Below, piece by piece: positions 7,134 through 15,342 of a stretch of DNA of 21,203 bases (within the stretch, counting starts at the first letter, position 1; each line of letters starts with the position of its first letter). The notes beneath the pieces are model-generated. The model saw only the letters and a program-made list of their open reading frames with translations. It searched no databases and had not been told where the DNA came from. Origin of the DNA: Bdellovibrionaceae bacterium UBA2339. Its GTDB lineage: Bacteria; Bdellovibrionota; Bdellovibrionia; Bdellovibrionales; JAMPXM01. The stretch covers positions 1 to 21,203 of the forward strand of contig DDUL01000015.1 of assembly GCA_002344785.1 (NCBI GenBank), given 5' to 3'. Both the position numbers and the translations under genes were made by a program.

Positions 7134-8678
7134 TTAAGCTGATCGACTGCGAAGTCCCGGCGACACAAGTCGCAATTCGAGAAATTCAAAAACTTGTTGT
7201 AGGAGCAACGCCATGATCAGCGATGGGATCGCGCCCTCGAGGATCATGCCGTAGTGATCGAGGCGAATGCCGGCAAGAATCGGCTGCCCGTAGCCACCAG
7301 CGCCCACGAGTGCGCCGAGAGTCGCGAAGCCGACGTTGAGAACGGCTGCGGTTTTGATCCCAGCGAGTAGACTGGGTAGGGCCATGGGCAATTCGAGTTT
7401 CCAGCGACGAGTCGTGGGGGAGATGTCAAAGGCTTGCGCGACTTCGCGGTAGCTTTGCGGAATTTGTTTGAGCCCGGCGTGAGTGTTTCTCACGATCGGC
7501 AGCAAGCTATACAGAAACAGCGCGACCAAAGCGGGCGGATCGCCAATTCCGCTGAGGCCCACGCGATGAAGTGGTTCAATCAGGATCACGAGAAGTGCAA
7601 GCGAAGGTATGGTTTGCACGCCGCTAACAAACGCCAGCACCACGCGTCCCCAGCGTGGGCTTTCAAACGCACTGATGCCTAACGGAACGCCGACGAGAAT
7701 TGCCGCCAATAGCGAAAAGCCCACCAAGCGCAAGTGTTCGAAGCTTCGTTGCGCGACGCGAGCGACTCGATCGGCGTTGCTATCGGGCGTAGCGGCGATG
7801 GTCTCGCCCCAAAACTCCTTGGCCACGTCGGAGGGCTTTCGATGTTGAATCCGAGCTTGGTGATTGAGCGCCACCATGCGCGATTCTGAAATTTGACCCT
7901 CAAGCTCCTTCAAGGCCGAGGCCACAGGCGGATGTAGACTTTCTTTGCGAACCAACCAAAGCGCATCGTAGCGCGGGAAGAAATCTCGATCGTCCACCAG
8001 CACCCGCAAATTCTCCGCGCGAATCTCCGCGTCCGTGCTGTAGAGATCCGTGACGTGGAGCTCGCCCGTGCGCAGGGCGCGATAGGCGATGTCATGGTCC
8101 AATCCGCGAACCTTATGACCTTTCAGTTGATAGTGGGATTGGAGACCGAGCCAGCCATCTTGTCGGCGCCGAAATTCATTGCTGAATCCCAAGAGCAAGT
8201 CGCGATGAGCGTTGAGGTCGGAAATTTTACTCAAGCTTCGTTTTTGCGCCAAAGCTTCGGGGACACCCAGTGCATAGGTGTTGTTGAAACCCAGCGGGCT
8301 CGACATATGGATGCCCATCTCGAGAAGTGCGACGCGAAGTTGGTCGAGTTGGACGGGGCCTTGGCGTTTGAGGATTTCCGTCCAGATCGTGCCGGAGTAT
8401 TCGGGGTAAGCGTCAAGTTGGCCGCTGATGAGCGCACTCCAAAGTATGCGCGTGCCGCCCAATTCTGCTTTGTGCTCGGTTGGCCAATCGGCGTGATCGA
8501 GACGGACTTTCAAGATTTCAGCGAGGACGATCGACTCGGTCATCTTCTTTGAGCCGATGCGAAAGGGTGGAGTGTCTTGCGCCTTGGCGGACTGAGTGAT
8601 CGCGAGTGCCGCGCTGCCAATGAGCATCGCGGTGATGAGTCGAAGGCGTCGGAGGATTCTCGCGCGTGAGGAGTTCAT
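7134..8678 (-). CDS. Osmoprotectant ABC importer, binding protein-permease fusion (OpuC/ProU type)
   Basis: 514 residues combining two subunits. A signal peptide (cleavage near AKA, 31-33) is followed by an OpuAC-type glycine betaine/choline binding domain (about 36-300), recognised by IGSKKMTESIVLAEIL, the AYPEYSGTIWTEIL segment and VDDRDFFPRYDALWLVR. Residues about 315-505 are a MetI-like permease domain with several membrane spans and an EAA coupling loop (EVAQAFDISPTTRRWKLELP). The binding domain comes first, opposite to the permease-first fusions I know best. The start is ATG 8678, whose ATGA overlaps the stop of the upstream ATPase gene; a longer frame to 8753 lies wholly inside that gene. 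It should import a compatible solute such as glycine betaine, choline or proline betaine; the exact substrate cannot be read from sequence. Confidence 0.9.
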   Translation of the reverse strand: MNSSRARILRRLRLITAMLIGSAALAITQSAKAQDTPPFRIGSKKMTESIVLAEILKVRLDHADWPTEHKAELGGTRILWSALISGQLDAYPEYSGTIWTEILKRQGPVQLDQLRVALLEMGIHMSSPLGFNNTYALGVPEALAQKRSLSKISDLNAHRDLLLGFSNEFRRRQDGWLGLQSHYQLKGHKVRGLDHDIAYRALRTGELHVTDLYSTDAEIRAENLRVLVDDRDFFPRYDALWLVRKESLHPPVASALKELEGQISESRMVALNHQARIQHRKPSDVAKEFWGETIAATPDSNADRVARVAQRSFEHLRLVGFSLLAAILVGVPLGISAFESPRWGRVVLAFVSGVQTIPSLALLVILIEPLHRVGLSGIGDPPALVALFLYSLLPIVRNTHAGLKQIPQSYREVAQAFDISPTTRRWKLELPMALPSLLAGIKTAAVLNVGFATLGALVGAGGYGQPILAGIRLDHYGMILEGAIPSLIMALLLQQVFEFLELRLVSPGLRSRSA

Positions 8679-9454
8679 GCATGCACCTCGCGTTGAGCGC
8701 CGACAAAGCGACGCACAAATTCGCTGGCGGGTCGATCGACAAGATCCGACCATTGTCCCTCTTGTTCGATTCGACCCTCGTTGAGCAGCACGATGCGATC
8801 TGTGAGACGTCGCGCCTCGCGGAGATCGTGAGTCACCAATAAAAGTGCTATGGCAAGTTTCTCGAACATTTCGCCCAGCTCGCGTTGCAGGTCATCGCGT
8901 GTGATGGGATCGAGAGCGCCCATCGGCTCGTCCAACAAAAGCAGTTCGGGCTTTCTGAGCAGCGCGCGCATCAGGCCGACACGTTGACGTTGGCCTCCGG
9001 AGAGCTCGCGAGGGTATTTGTCGAGGAGGCTGAGCGGCAGGCGCGTGAGTTGGCAGAGCTCTTCAATTCGCGATTGTGTTTCGGCGAGGGACCAAGAGTC
9101 TTCCTGGGCAATCAGCGTCAGATTTTGCCGAGCGCTGAGATGCGGAAACAAGCCGCCGTCTTGAATGACATAGCCGATGCGTCGCCGATCGAATTTGGGT
9201 TCGCTTAAGTTTCCAATTTCGCTTTGGCGAACGCCAAAGACCTCAACTTCGCCGCTTGTGGGTTGAATGAGTCCCATGGCGATCCGAAGCACAGTGCTTT
9301 TTCCTGAGCCACTGAGTCCCAAGAGGGCGACGCGTTCACGCGCTTGAAGTTGCAAACTGAAATTTTCCAGCACCGGACGCGTCTGGCCCGTGGCATCGGT
9401 GAACGCGTGTCGCACGCCATGAAGTCGCAGAAGAGTGCGCTCGGAATTTTTCAT
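8675..9454 (-). CDS. Osmoprotectant ABC importer, ATP-binding subunit
   Basis: 259 residues, a complete ABC ATPase: Walker A GLSGSGKST (46-54), Q-loop Gln98, signature LSGGQ (151-155), Walker B LLLLDEP (171-177) and switch His209 in VTHD. It is most like the OpuCA/ProV group but stops soon after the nucleotide-binding domain and lacks the C-terminal CBS pair that many osmolyte ATPases use for ionic-strength sensing. It is the first gene of the operon, and its TGA overlaps the ATG of the binding protein-permease gene by the usual four bases, so the pair is cotranscribed and coupled. Together they make a complete two-gene importer. The 217-base gap upstream is shared with the divergent thiol-reductase gene. 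Confidence 0.9.
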   Translation of the reverse strand: MKNSERTLLRLHGVRHAFTDATGQTRPVLENFSLQLQARERVALLGLSGSGKSTVLRIAMGLIQPTSGEVEVFGVRQSEIGNLSEPKFDRRRIGYVIQDGGLFPHLSARQNLTLIAQEDSWSLAETQSRIEELCQLTRLPLSLLDKYPRELSGGQRQRVGLMRALLRKPELLLLDEPMGALDPITRDDLQRELGEMFEKLAIALLLVTHDLREARRLTDRIVLLNEGRIEQEGQWSDLVDRPASEFVRRFVGAQREVHA

Positions 9455-9671
9455 GTCTCAAGTCTGCCGAGGTGAACGTCGATCGTCTACGAAGTAACCT
9501 AGGATCTTGCGGAAGTTGCGACCTGCGTCGGGCCACTTGTGTGATGCAGCTGATGGCGTGATGTGAAAACCCAGATCCGAGTTTAAGAATCCGCGATTTA
9601 CAAAGCCGATTGAGTTCACTGACTTGGAAAGTGATTGCGAAAGTGTGTGAGCCGCCCGCAGAATCGGAGAG

Positions 9672-11840
9672 ATGGCCGACTCCAGAATTTACATTTCAAC
9701 GACGCGTGAGCGCAGGCGATTCGCATTGGGGCAAGTGACCTTGCGATTCGTTTTGCCTTTTATCGCGAGCGTCAGTGCGCCGACTTTCGCGAGTCCAGCA
9801 GGTGAAGTCGTGCTGGGGCTTGGTGAGTCCACTCGACAGGCGAATTCAGTTGGTCAAGTTTTGCTCGAGCATAATGTGCTTCAACCTGGAGTGGACTCGC
9901 AGATTGGTTTGAAACTTCGGCTTGATCCGGAATGGCACACCTATTGGTCAAACCCTGGAGATTCGGGCGCAGCACCGCGATTTGAGGTTCGCGTAGTGGG
10001 TCGTGGGGTTGAATTGGCTCAGAACACTCAGACAGAGGTCAGTCCGGGAGAGATTGTTTTCGACCCAATTCAATTTCCGACACCAACGCGAATCGATCTG
10101 CCGCCTTTGACTAGCTTTGCCTATGAGGGCGAAGTGATGTTCACGCGAAAGCTCAGGTGGCCTCGAACATCATCTAACCTTGGAGAGGCACTGAAAGCGT
10201 TGAACGTGGAAGTGGAGGCGGAGTGGTTGGTGTGTCGCAAGGAATGTATTCCGGCGCGGCAGACATGGCGATTTGAGTGGCCTGTGGGTGAGCAGGCCGT
10301 ACCCGGCTTGCGCCAAGCAGAGTTTCAATTGAACGCGGAGAGATTGCCGAAGTCGTGGTCGGTTTCGCGCTGGAAGTGGGAAGGGCGGGAGCTTCAGCTC
10401 CTCGGAGTTCCTCAAAGCCAAGGCCAGTTTTCCGAAGTCGTCGATTTTTTTCCAAGCGCGGAAAGCGGATTGTCGTCGGCGCGGCCTGAGATTTCTCGAG
10501 ATGGCGACAGCGTGCGAGTTCGTTTTGCCGAAGACTCCACATCCGCGGCAGGACCTGCGCAAACTGACTTTTGGGGGCTTGTCGTCGTTCGCACGCCAAA
10601 CAACGCAAGCGGCGCTGTTGAAGGCTTTGAGCTAAGAGGTCTGCCGCAGGGGCTGACTTGGTGGCGCGCGCTACTTTTCGCTTGGGCCGGAGGCCTGCTT
10701 TTGAATCTCATGCCCTGCGTTTTGCCCGTGATCTCGCTCAAGATGATGAGCTTGGGGAAGCTGGCCCAACAGAGTCAACGCGAAGTCACTCATCATGTTT
10801 TGGCCTACACCTTGGGTGTGCTGTCGTGCATGTGGGTGTTGGGAGTTGTGCTCGCCGTATTTCGCTCGACGGGGGAAAGTTTGGGCTGGGGATTTCAGAT
10901 GCAATCTCCCGGCTTCGTCATTGCGATGTTCGCGATTTTTCTTTTGATGTGCTGGGCGCTGCTCGGGCGTTGGGAGCTGGGCGGTCGATGGATGGGTTGG
11001 GGCGAAGGGCTGACGCAAGGATCAAGCGCTCGCGCTTCCTACTTTACAGGTTTACTCGCAGTGATTGTGGCCTCGCCTTGTACAGCACCGCTGATGGCTC
11101 CGGCGATGGGTTTTGCGTTGGCGGCACCGATCAGCATGATGTTCCTCGGGTTGACAGCATTGGGGGTGGGGCTGGCGACGCCGTATCTGCTTTTGGTGCT
11201 GGCGCCTTCGCTGCTTCGGCTGTGGCCAAAGCCGGGCGCTTGGATGAATCGACTCAAAGTGCTGATGGCCATGGGCTTGGGTGTGACCGCACTTTGGCTC
11301 ATTTGGATTCTTTCGACACTTTGGACGCCACTGGCCGCAGCGCTGGTGGGTGCGGCAGGAGTGCTGATGCTCTTGGCGATGGAGTTCCGACGCATTCGTT
11401 GGGGAGCCTTGGCCATCGCGCTTGGGGTTTTGATTTTCGCTGCACGCCTGCCGCAGACGTCCGCGGGGCCAACAGATGAATTTTGGCAGAATTTTTCTTC
11501 ACAGACTGTGCAGCGTGCGCGAGCGAACGGTCAGCCGGTGTTCATCAACTACACGGCGACTTGGTGCCTCACTTGTCAGGTGAATGATCGAGTGGTGTTT
11601 CGTGACGCTGACACTCGTCGCTGGATTCAAGAGCGAGGTGTGGTGATGCTGAAAGCCGATTGGACCAAGTCGGATGCGGAAATCACGGCAAGTCTAAAGA
11701 GTTTCGGTCGGGCCGGAGTGCCGCTGTATGTTTTCTATCCGCCGGGTGGAGAGGCGAAGCTTCTCCCGGAGATTTTAACTCCGGCTTTGTTTCGTTCCGA
11801 AGTCGAGTCGGCGCTCACGCCTTCGTCGTCGGGCCCTTAG
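9672..11840 (+). CDS. ScsB/DsbD-like membrane thiol:disulfide interchange protein
   Basis: 722 residues, larger than E. coli DsbD (565). There are three parts. A signal peptide (to about 41) and a large periplasmic domain carry a Cys pair in VCRKEC (C188, C192). A membrane domain (about 330-590) has the paired Cys of the DsbD family, C349 in NLMPCVLP and C470 in ASPCTAP. A C-terminal thioredoxin-like periplasmic domain has a CLTC active site (C632, C635). Electrons pass from cytoplasmic thioredoxin through the membrane Cys to the outer domains. The big N-terminal domain points to the ScsB subgroup rather than true DsbD. The next gene encodes an exported peroxiredoxin-like protein, a likely client. 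GGAGAG is very close to the ATG, so the exact start is less certain. Confidence 0.9.
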   Translation: MADSRIYISTTRERRRFALGQVTLRFVLPFIASVSAPTFASPAGEVVLGLGESTRQANSVGQVLLEHNVLQPGVDSQIGLKLRLDPEWHTYWSNPGDSGAAPRFEVRVVGRGVELAQNTQTEVSPGEIVFDPIQFPTPTRIDLPPLTSFAYEGEVMFTRKLRWPRTSSNLGEALKALNVEVEAEWLVCRKECIPARQTWRFEWPVGEQAVPGLRQAEFQLNAERLPKSWSVSRWKWEGRELQLLGVPQSQGQFSEVVDFFPSAESGLSSARPEISRDGDSVRVRFAEDSTSAAGPAQTDFWGLVVVRTPNNASGAVEGFELRGLPQGLTWWRALLFAWAGGLLLNLMPCVLPVISLKMMSLGKLAQQSQREVTHHVLAYTLGVLSCMWVLGVVLAVFRSTGESLGWGFQMQSPGFVIAMFAIFLLMCWALLGRWELGGRWMGWGEGLTQGSSARASYFTGLLAVIVASPCTAPLMAPAMGFALAAPISMMFLGLTALGVGLATPYLLLVLAPSLLRLWPKPGAWMNRLKVLMAMGLGVTALWLIWILSTLWTPLAAALVGAAGVLMLLAMEFRRIRWGALAIALGVLIFAARLPQTSAGPTDEFWQNFSSQTVQRARANGQPVFINYTATWCLTCQVNDRVVFRDADTRRWIQERGVVMLKADWTKSDAEITASLKSFGRAGVPLYVFYPPGGEAKLLPEILTPALFRSEVESALTPSSSGP

Positions 11841-11892
11841 TTCGAATTGTATCCGTAGGAAGACTCTAACAGTTGAAACAACATGGAAAATC

Positions 11893-11900
11893 AGAGGAGG
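11893..11900 (+). promoter_or_regulatory. Strong ribosome binding site fixing the peroxiredoxin-like start
   Basis: AGAGGAGG sits five bases before ATG 11906. This decides against the upstream in-frame start at 11873, which has no such site. Confidence 0.75.
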
Positions 11901-11905
11901 TTTGC

Positions 11906-12550
11906 ATGCAATTTACGAAAGAAACGATGAATCGTCTCTCGCGGCAGGTCGCGAAGGCCGGAGTTGTGATCGCACTCAGTGCGGCATTTGGATCCACCGC
12001 CTTGGCGCAAGTGAAGAATGGTGAAGCGGCTCCGGACTTCACACTGAAGTCGGCGGCGGGCGCGGATGTGAAGCTCTCGGACTACAAGGGCAAGACTGTG
12101 GTTCTAGAGTGGTTCAACAACGACTGCCCCTATGTGAAAAAGCACTACGACTCAGGACACATGCAGAAGCTGCAGACGCAGGAGACGGCCGAGGGCACGG
12201 TTTGGCTGACCATTGTTTCCTCCGCACCCGGTGAGCAAGGGCATCTCGAGGCCGCGGCGGCGCAAAAATTAGTTGGCGAGAGAAAGGCAAAGATGACGGC
12301 CTTTCTGCTTGATCCCAAGGGCGAGGTGGGCCGACGTTATGCCGCAAAGACCACGCCCCACATGTACATCATCGATTCCAAGGGTGTGCTCGTGTATCAG
12401 GGCGCGATTGATTCCAACTCGTCGTCGGATCCCAAGACCATTGCGGGTGCGACGAACTATGTGACCGAAGCCTTGCGCGAGGTGAAAGCAGGTCAAAGCG
12501 TCAAGACGGCGAACACCAAGCCCTATGGCTGTTCGGTCAAATACAAGTGA
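11906..12550 (+). CDS. Exported peroxiredoxin-like (redoxin/AhpC-TSA fold) protein
   Basis: 214 residues. A signal peptide ends at TALA (about 31-34). The mature part has a thioredoxin-fold redoxin domain: AAPDFTLKSA, the active-site region NDCPYVKKHY with a single Cys74 (Pro-Tyr-Val follows, so there is no CxxC), and the cis-Pro region TTPHMYIID. A second Cys209 lies six residues from the C-terminus in YGCSVKY and could be the resolving partner. This fits a thiol peroxidase or reductase client in the periplasm rather than a general thioredoxin. It lies 65 bases after the ScsB-like gene on the same strand with no terminator between, so the two are probably cotranscribed. As I recall, ScsB in Caulobacter reduces a periplasmic peroxiredoxin-like partner, and this pair matches that arrangement. 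Confidence 0.85.
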   Translation: MQFTKETMNRLSRQVAKAGVVIALSAAFGSTALAQVKNGEAAPDFTLKSAAGADVKLSDYKGKTVVLEWFNNDCPYVKKHYDSGHMQKLQTQETAEGTVWLTIVSSAPGEQGHLEAAAAQKLVGERKAKMTAFLLDPKGEVGRRYAAKTTPHMYIIDSKGVLVYQGAIDSNSSSDPKTIAGATNYVTEALREVKAGQSVKTANTKPYGCSVKYK

Positions 12551-12551
12551 A

Positions 12552-15284
12552 CTAAGTATTGATGACGGAGGGTGCTGGCGAAGTTCGTCGGGAACTTCGC
12601 CAGTACTTGTGAATCTCAATCACAATCACCACGCTCACGGCGTAGCCCAGCAATTCGCCCCACTGCGCGAGCGTGACCGGCTCGACCTGAAGGAGATCCC
12701 GAAGGCCCGGCGTGTAGAGTGCCGCGATATGAAGAAGCTGGGCGCCGAGTGTGCCGAGGATCAAGAAGCGATTGGAAAATGGCGAGATCTTCAGCGCTGA
12801 ACGCGTTTCGCTCCGGCAATTGCCGATCATGAAGTTCTCAAAGAGCACCATGAGCAGAAGCGTGAGATTGCGAGCGGACTCGACCGATGTCCCCATGTGC
12901 AGCTGCATCTCAAAAAACAGTGACGAGACAAGTCCCATGACCAAGGCGCTGAGAGCGATTCTTTCAAGCATGATGCGATCGAACATCGGCTCTTGCGGTG
13001 ATCGCGGTGGACGGCGAAGCTCATCGCCTTCTTTCGGTTCAAAGGCGAGCGCGGCATCTTGAATGCCGTTGGTCACCAAATTGAGCCACAAAAGTTGCGC
13101 GGCCGTCAGCGGTAGTGGCGTCTTCGCCCAAATCGCGTAGAAGAACATGATGATCTCCGCGGCCCCTGTTGAGATCAGCAGATAAACGACTTTGCGGATG
13201 TTCGCATAGGCCACGCGACCTTCTTCGATGCCGGCGACGATGCTGGCGAAGCGATCGTCGGTGAGAATCAAGCCCGCAGTTTCCTTTGCGAGATCCGTTC
13301 CCGACTTACCCATAGCGATGCCGACATTGGCGGCTTTGAGTGCCGGAGCGTCGTTGGCTCCATCGCCGGTGACGGCGACAAAGTGTCCGTCGCGAAGCAA
13401 GTGTTGCACGATTTGGAGTTTTTGCGTTGGTTCCACGCGCGCAAACACTCGGCCTTGGCGAATGAGTTCCGCAGGCGTCGCCGAATTTCGCAGTGCCTGT
13501 CCGGTGACGCACTCGGCATCTTCATGCGCAAGACCCAACTGTCGCGCAATGGCCATCGCCGTCTTGGGGTGATCTCCGGTCACCATGGCCACTTGGATTC
13601 CGGCTTCACGACAAGCGCGCAGGGCTTCTTTAGCTTCGGGGCGAAGCGGGTCCATCATGCCCACGACACCTTCAAAGCAAAGTTCGTTCAAATGCGAACG
13701 AAGATCCTCGTTTGTGGAATGTCGAGCGGGCAAAATTTTAGAAGCCAACGCAAGAACGCGATGGCCCGATTCCGCCAAAGGATCGGCAAGGCTTTGGATG
13801 ATCTGGGCTCGCATGGCATCCGTCAGAATTTGTGGTCCTGAGGGCGAGCGCGCTGAGCCGCACATGGCCAGCACTTTTTCGAGAGCACCTTTGACCGAAA
13901 TGCGCTGGGCTTGCTCGCGCTCATGCAAAGTTGCGGCGAACTGATTCTCAGCTTCGAAGGGAACTGAGGCCAACAATTGAAACGCCGAAGTCTCGCAGGG
14001 CTCGGGAAGTTTATGAGCCAAAACCAAAAAGGCCAGATCCACGGCGTCGCCATGACCGATCCATTCACGTCCTTTCTCACCATCCTGGGACTTGAGCTGC
14101 GCCTCATTGCAAAGTGCGCCGGTGAGAATGAGTTCGCGGAGCGCATCGAGTTTCGGCTCAAGTGGTTCGGGGCGCAGATCGCCCGAGCCTTCGAGTTTCA
14201 CGGGAGTGCGATCGAGCGCGCGAACCTCGGTGATGCTCAGTTGATTCACAGTGAGCGTGCCGGTTTTGTCGGTGGCGATCATGGTGCAGGAGCCGAGGGC
14301 CTCGACGGCATGAAGGCGTCGAACGATGACGTTTCGTTTTGCCATTCGGCGACTGGCCACGGACAGGGCGACCGTCAGCGCCACAGGTAGTCCCTCTGGA
14401 ATCGCAGACACCGCGAGAGCGACGGAGAACATCAGTACGTCCAACCAAGTTTGCCCGCGTGTCAGAAGAATCGCGGCCATCGCCAAGCACACGATGACCA
14501 GCGACCAGCTGATTTTCTGCGTGAGCTTTTGCATTCGAAGCACCAGCGGCGGCGGAGCGGAAGCTTCGTGCTTGAGAGAATGAGCGATATGCCCCAGTTG
14601 GGTCTGAAGTCCTGTCGCGACGACGATGGCGTCGGCCCGTCCCTTGGTGACCACGGATCCGGCATAGGCCATGTTGAGTCGGTCCCCCAGCGCGGTCGAC
14701 TCGTCAAACAACTGATGGGCATTTTTTTGAACGGGAAGAGACTCGCCCGTAAGTAGCGACTCATCGATATGCAGTTCAAATTTCGAGACCGCTTGAGCAA
14801 GATGCGAGTCGGCTCGTGGAAGCGCGACCAGGCGAAGATCCGCTGGAACTTTGCGTCCCGATTCCAAGCGCACCAAATCTCCAGGCACTAGGTCTTCGGC
14901 ATCGATCTCAATCTCTTGTGAATCGCGCACGCAGAGGCATTTCGTGCGCGCCAGACTCTGCAAGGCACGTGCGCTCTTTTCTGCGCCAAATTCCTGAATG
15001 CTGCCGACGATGGCGTTGACGATGAGAATCAGGCCGATGAAGAGAGCGTCGCTGAGATCATCCAAAGCCAAGGCGATGGCGCCAGCGGCGAGAAGAACAT
15101 AGATCAAGGGATTGAGAAACTGCCGAGCGAAAATTCTGAGGAAGGATGGCGCCTCTTGCGTCGGCAGACGATTGAGCCCGTAGACGCGACGTCGAGCCTG
15201 GGCTTCGGCGGATGTGAGTCCCTGCTCAGACGTCATGAGCTTCGAAAAAACTTTCGCGAGACTTTCCGCGTGAGGCGAACGCAT
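12552..15284 (-). CDS. Type II P-type cation-transporting ATPase
   Basis: 910 residues from ATG 15284, with the full P-type layout: cation-ATPase N-terminal domain, actuator TGES (179-182), PEGLP in membrane span 4 (296-300), phosphorylated Asp339 in DKTGTLT, the nucleotide-binding segment KGALEK (465-470), hinge GDGAND (640-645) and C-terminal membrane spans. There is no N-terminal heavy-metal domain, so it is a type II (Ca2+/Na+/K+/Mg2+-like) pump. Span 5 keeps the Glu (E710) used by Ca2+ pumps; span 6 reads NLVTNG, where SERCA has NLVTDG, followed by Asp743. The ion is therefore uncertain. In-frame GTG 15338 and TTG 15350 could extend the protein; ATG 15284 gives the family's usual N-terminus. 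It is probably cotranscribed with the oxidase gene upstream. Confidence 0.88.
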   Translation of the reverse strand: MRSPHAESLAKVFSKLMTSEQGLTSAEAQARRRVYGLNRLPTQEAPSFLRIFARQFLNPLIYVLLAAGAIALALDDLSDALFIGLILIVNAIVGSIQEFGAEKSARALQSLARTKCLCVRDSQEIEIDAEDLVPGDLVRLESGRKVPADLRLVALPRADSHLAQAVSKFELHIDESLLTGESLPVQKNAHQLFDESTALGDRLNMAYAGSVVTKGRADAIVVATGLQTQLGHIAHSLKHEASAPPPLVLRMQKLTQKISWSLVIVCLAMAAILLTRGQTWLDVLMFSVALAVSAIPEGLPVALTVALSVASRRMAKRNVIVRRLHAVEALGSCTMIATDKTGTLTVNQLSITEVRALDRTPVKLEGSGDLRPEPLEPKLDALRELILTGALCNEAQLKSQDGEKGREWIGHGDAVDLAFLVLAHKLPEPCETSAFQLLASVPFEAENQFAATLHEREQAQRISVKGALEKVLAMCGSARSPSGPQILTDAMRAQIIQSLADPLAESGHRVLALASKILPARHSTNEDLRSHLNELCFEGVVGMMDPLRPEAKEALRACREAGIQVAMVTGDHPKTAMAIARQLGLAHEDAECVTGQALRNSATPAELIRQGRVFARVEPTQKLQIVQHLLRDGHFVAVTGDGANDAPALKAANVGIAMGKSGTDLAKETAGLILTDDRFASIVAGIEEGRVAYANIRKVVYLLISTGAAEIIMFFYAIWAKTPLPLTAAQLLWLNLVTNGIQDAALAFEPKEGDELRRPPRSPQEPMFDRIMLERIALSALVMGLVSSLFFEMQLHMGTSVESARNLTLLLMVLFENFMIGNCRSETRSALKISPFSNRFLILGTLGAQLLHIAALYTPGLRDLLQVEPVTLAQWGELLGYAVSVVIVIEIHKYWRSSRRTSPAPSVINT
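12572..12606. terminator. Long hairpin at the convergent gene junction (no T-run)
   Basis: CTGGCGAAGTTC (12575-12586) and GAACTTCGCCAG (12592-12603) form a perfect 12-bp stem with a 5-nt loop, extendable to 15 bp with one G-T pair. It lies 24 bases after the peroxiredoxin-like stop and inside the last codons of the opposite P-type ATPase gene. No T-tract follows on either strand, so it may protect the mRNA 3' end or aid Rho-dependent termination rather than be a classic terminator. Confidence 0.5.
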
Positions 15285-15342
15285 GGCTGAGCCATCGAGC
15301 TTCACCACTTTGTCACTTGCTCGAGTCGGATCCGTCACGGAC

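Noticed and set aside
7104..7141. Stem CAGCTT/AAGCTG between convergent genes as a terminator
   Set aside because: It has only six base pairs, a nine-base loop, no T-run, and overlaps the stop codon of the importer gene.
10658..11479. 273-codon open frame on the plus strand in a second frame
   Set aside because: It overlaps the membrane domain of the ScsB/DsbD-like gene in another frame; the family match and conserved Cys are all in the chosen frame.
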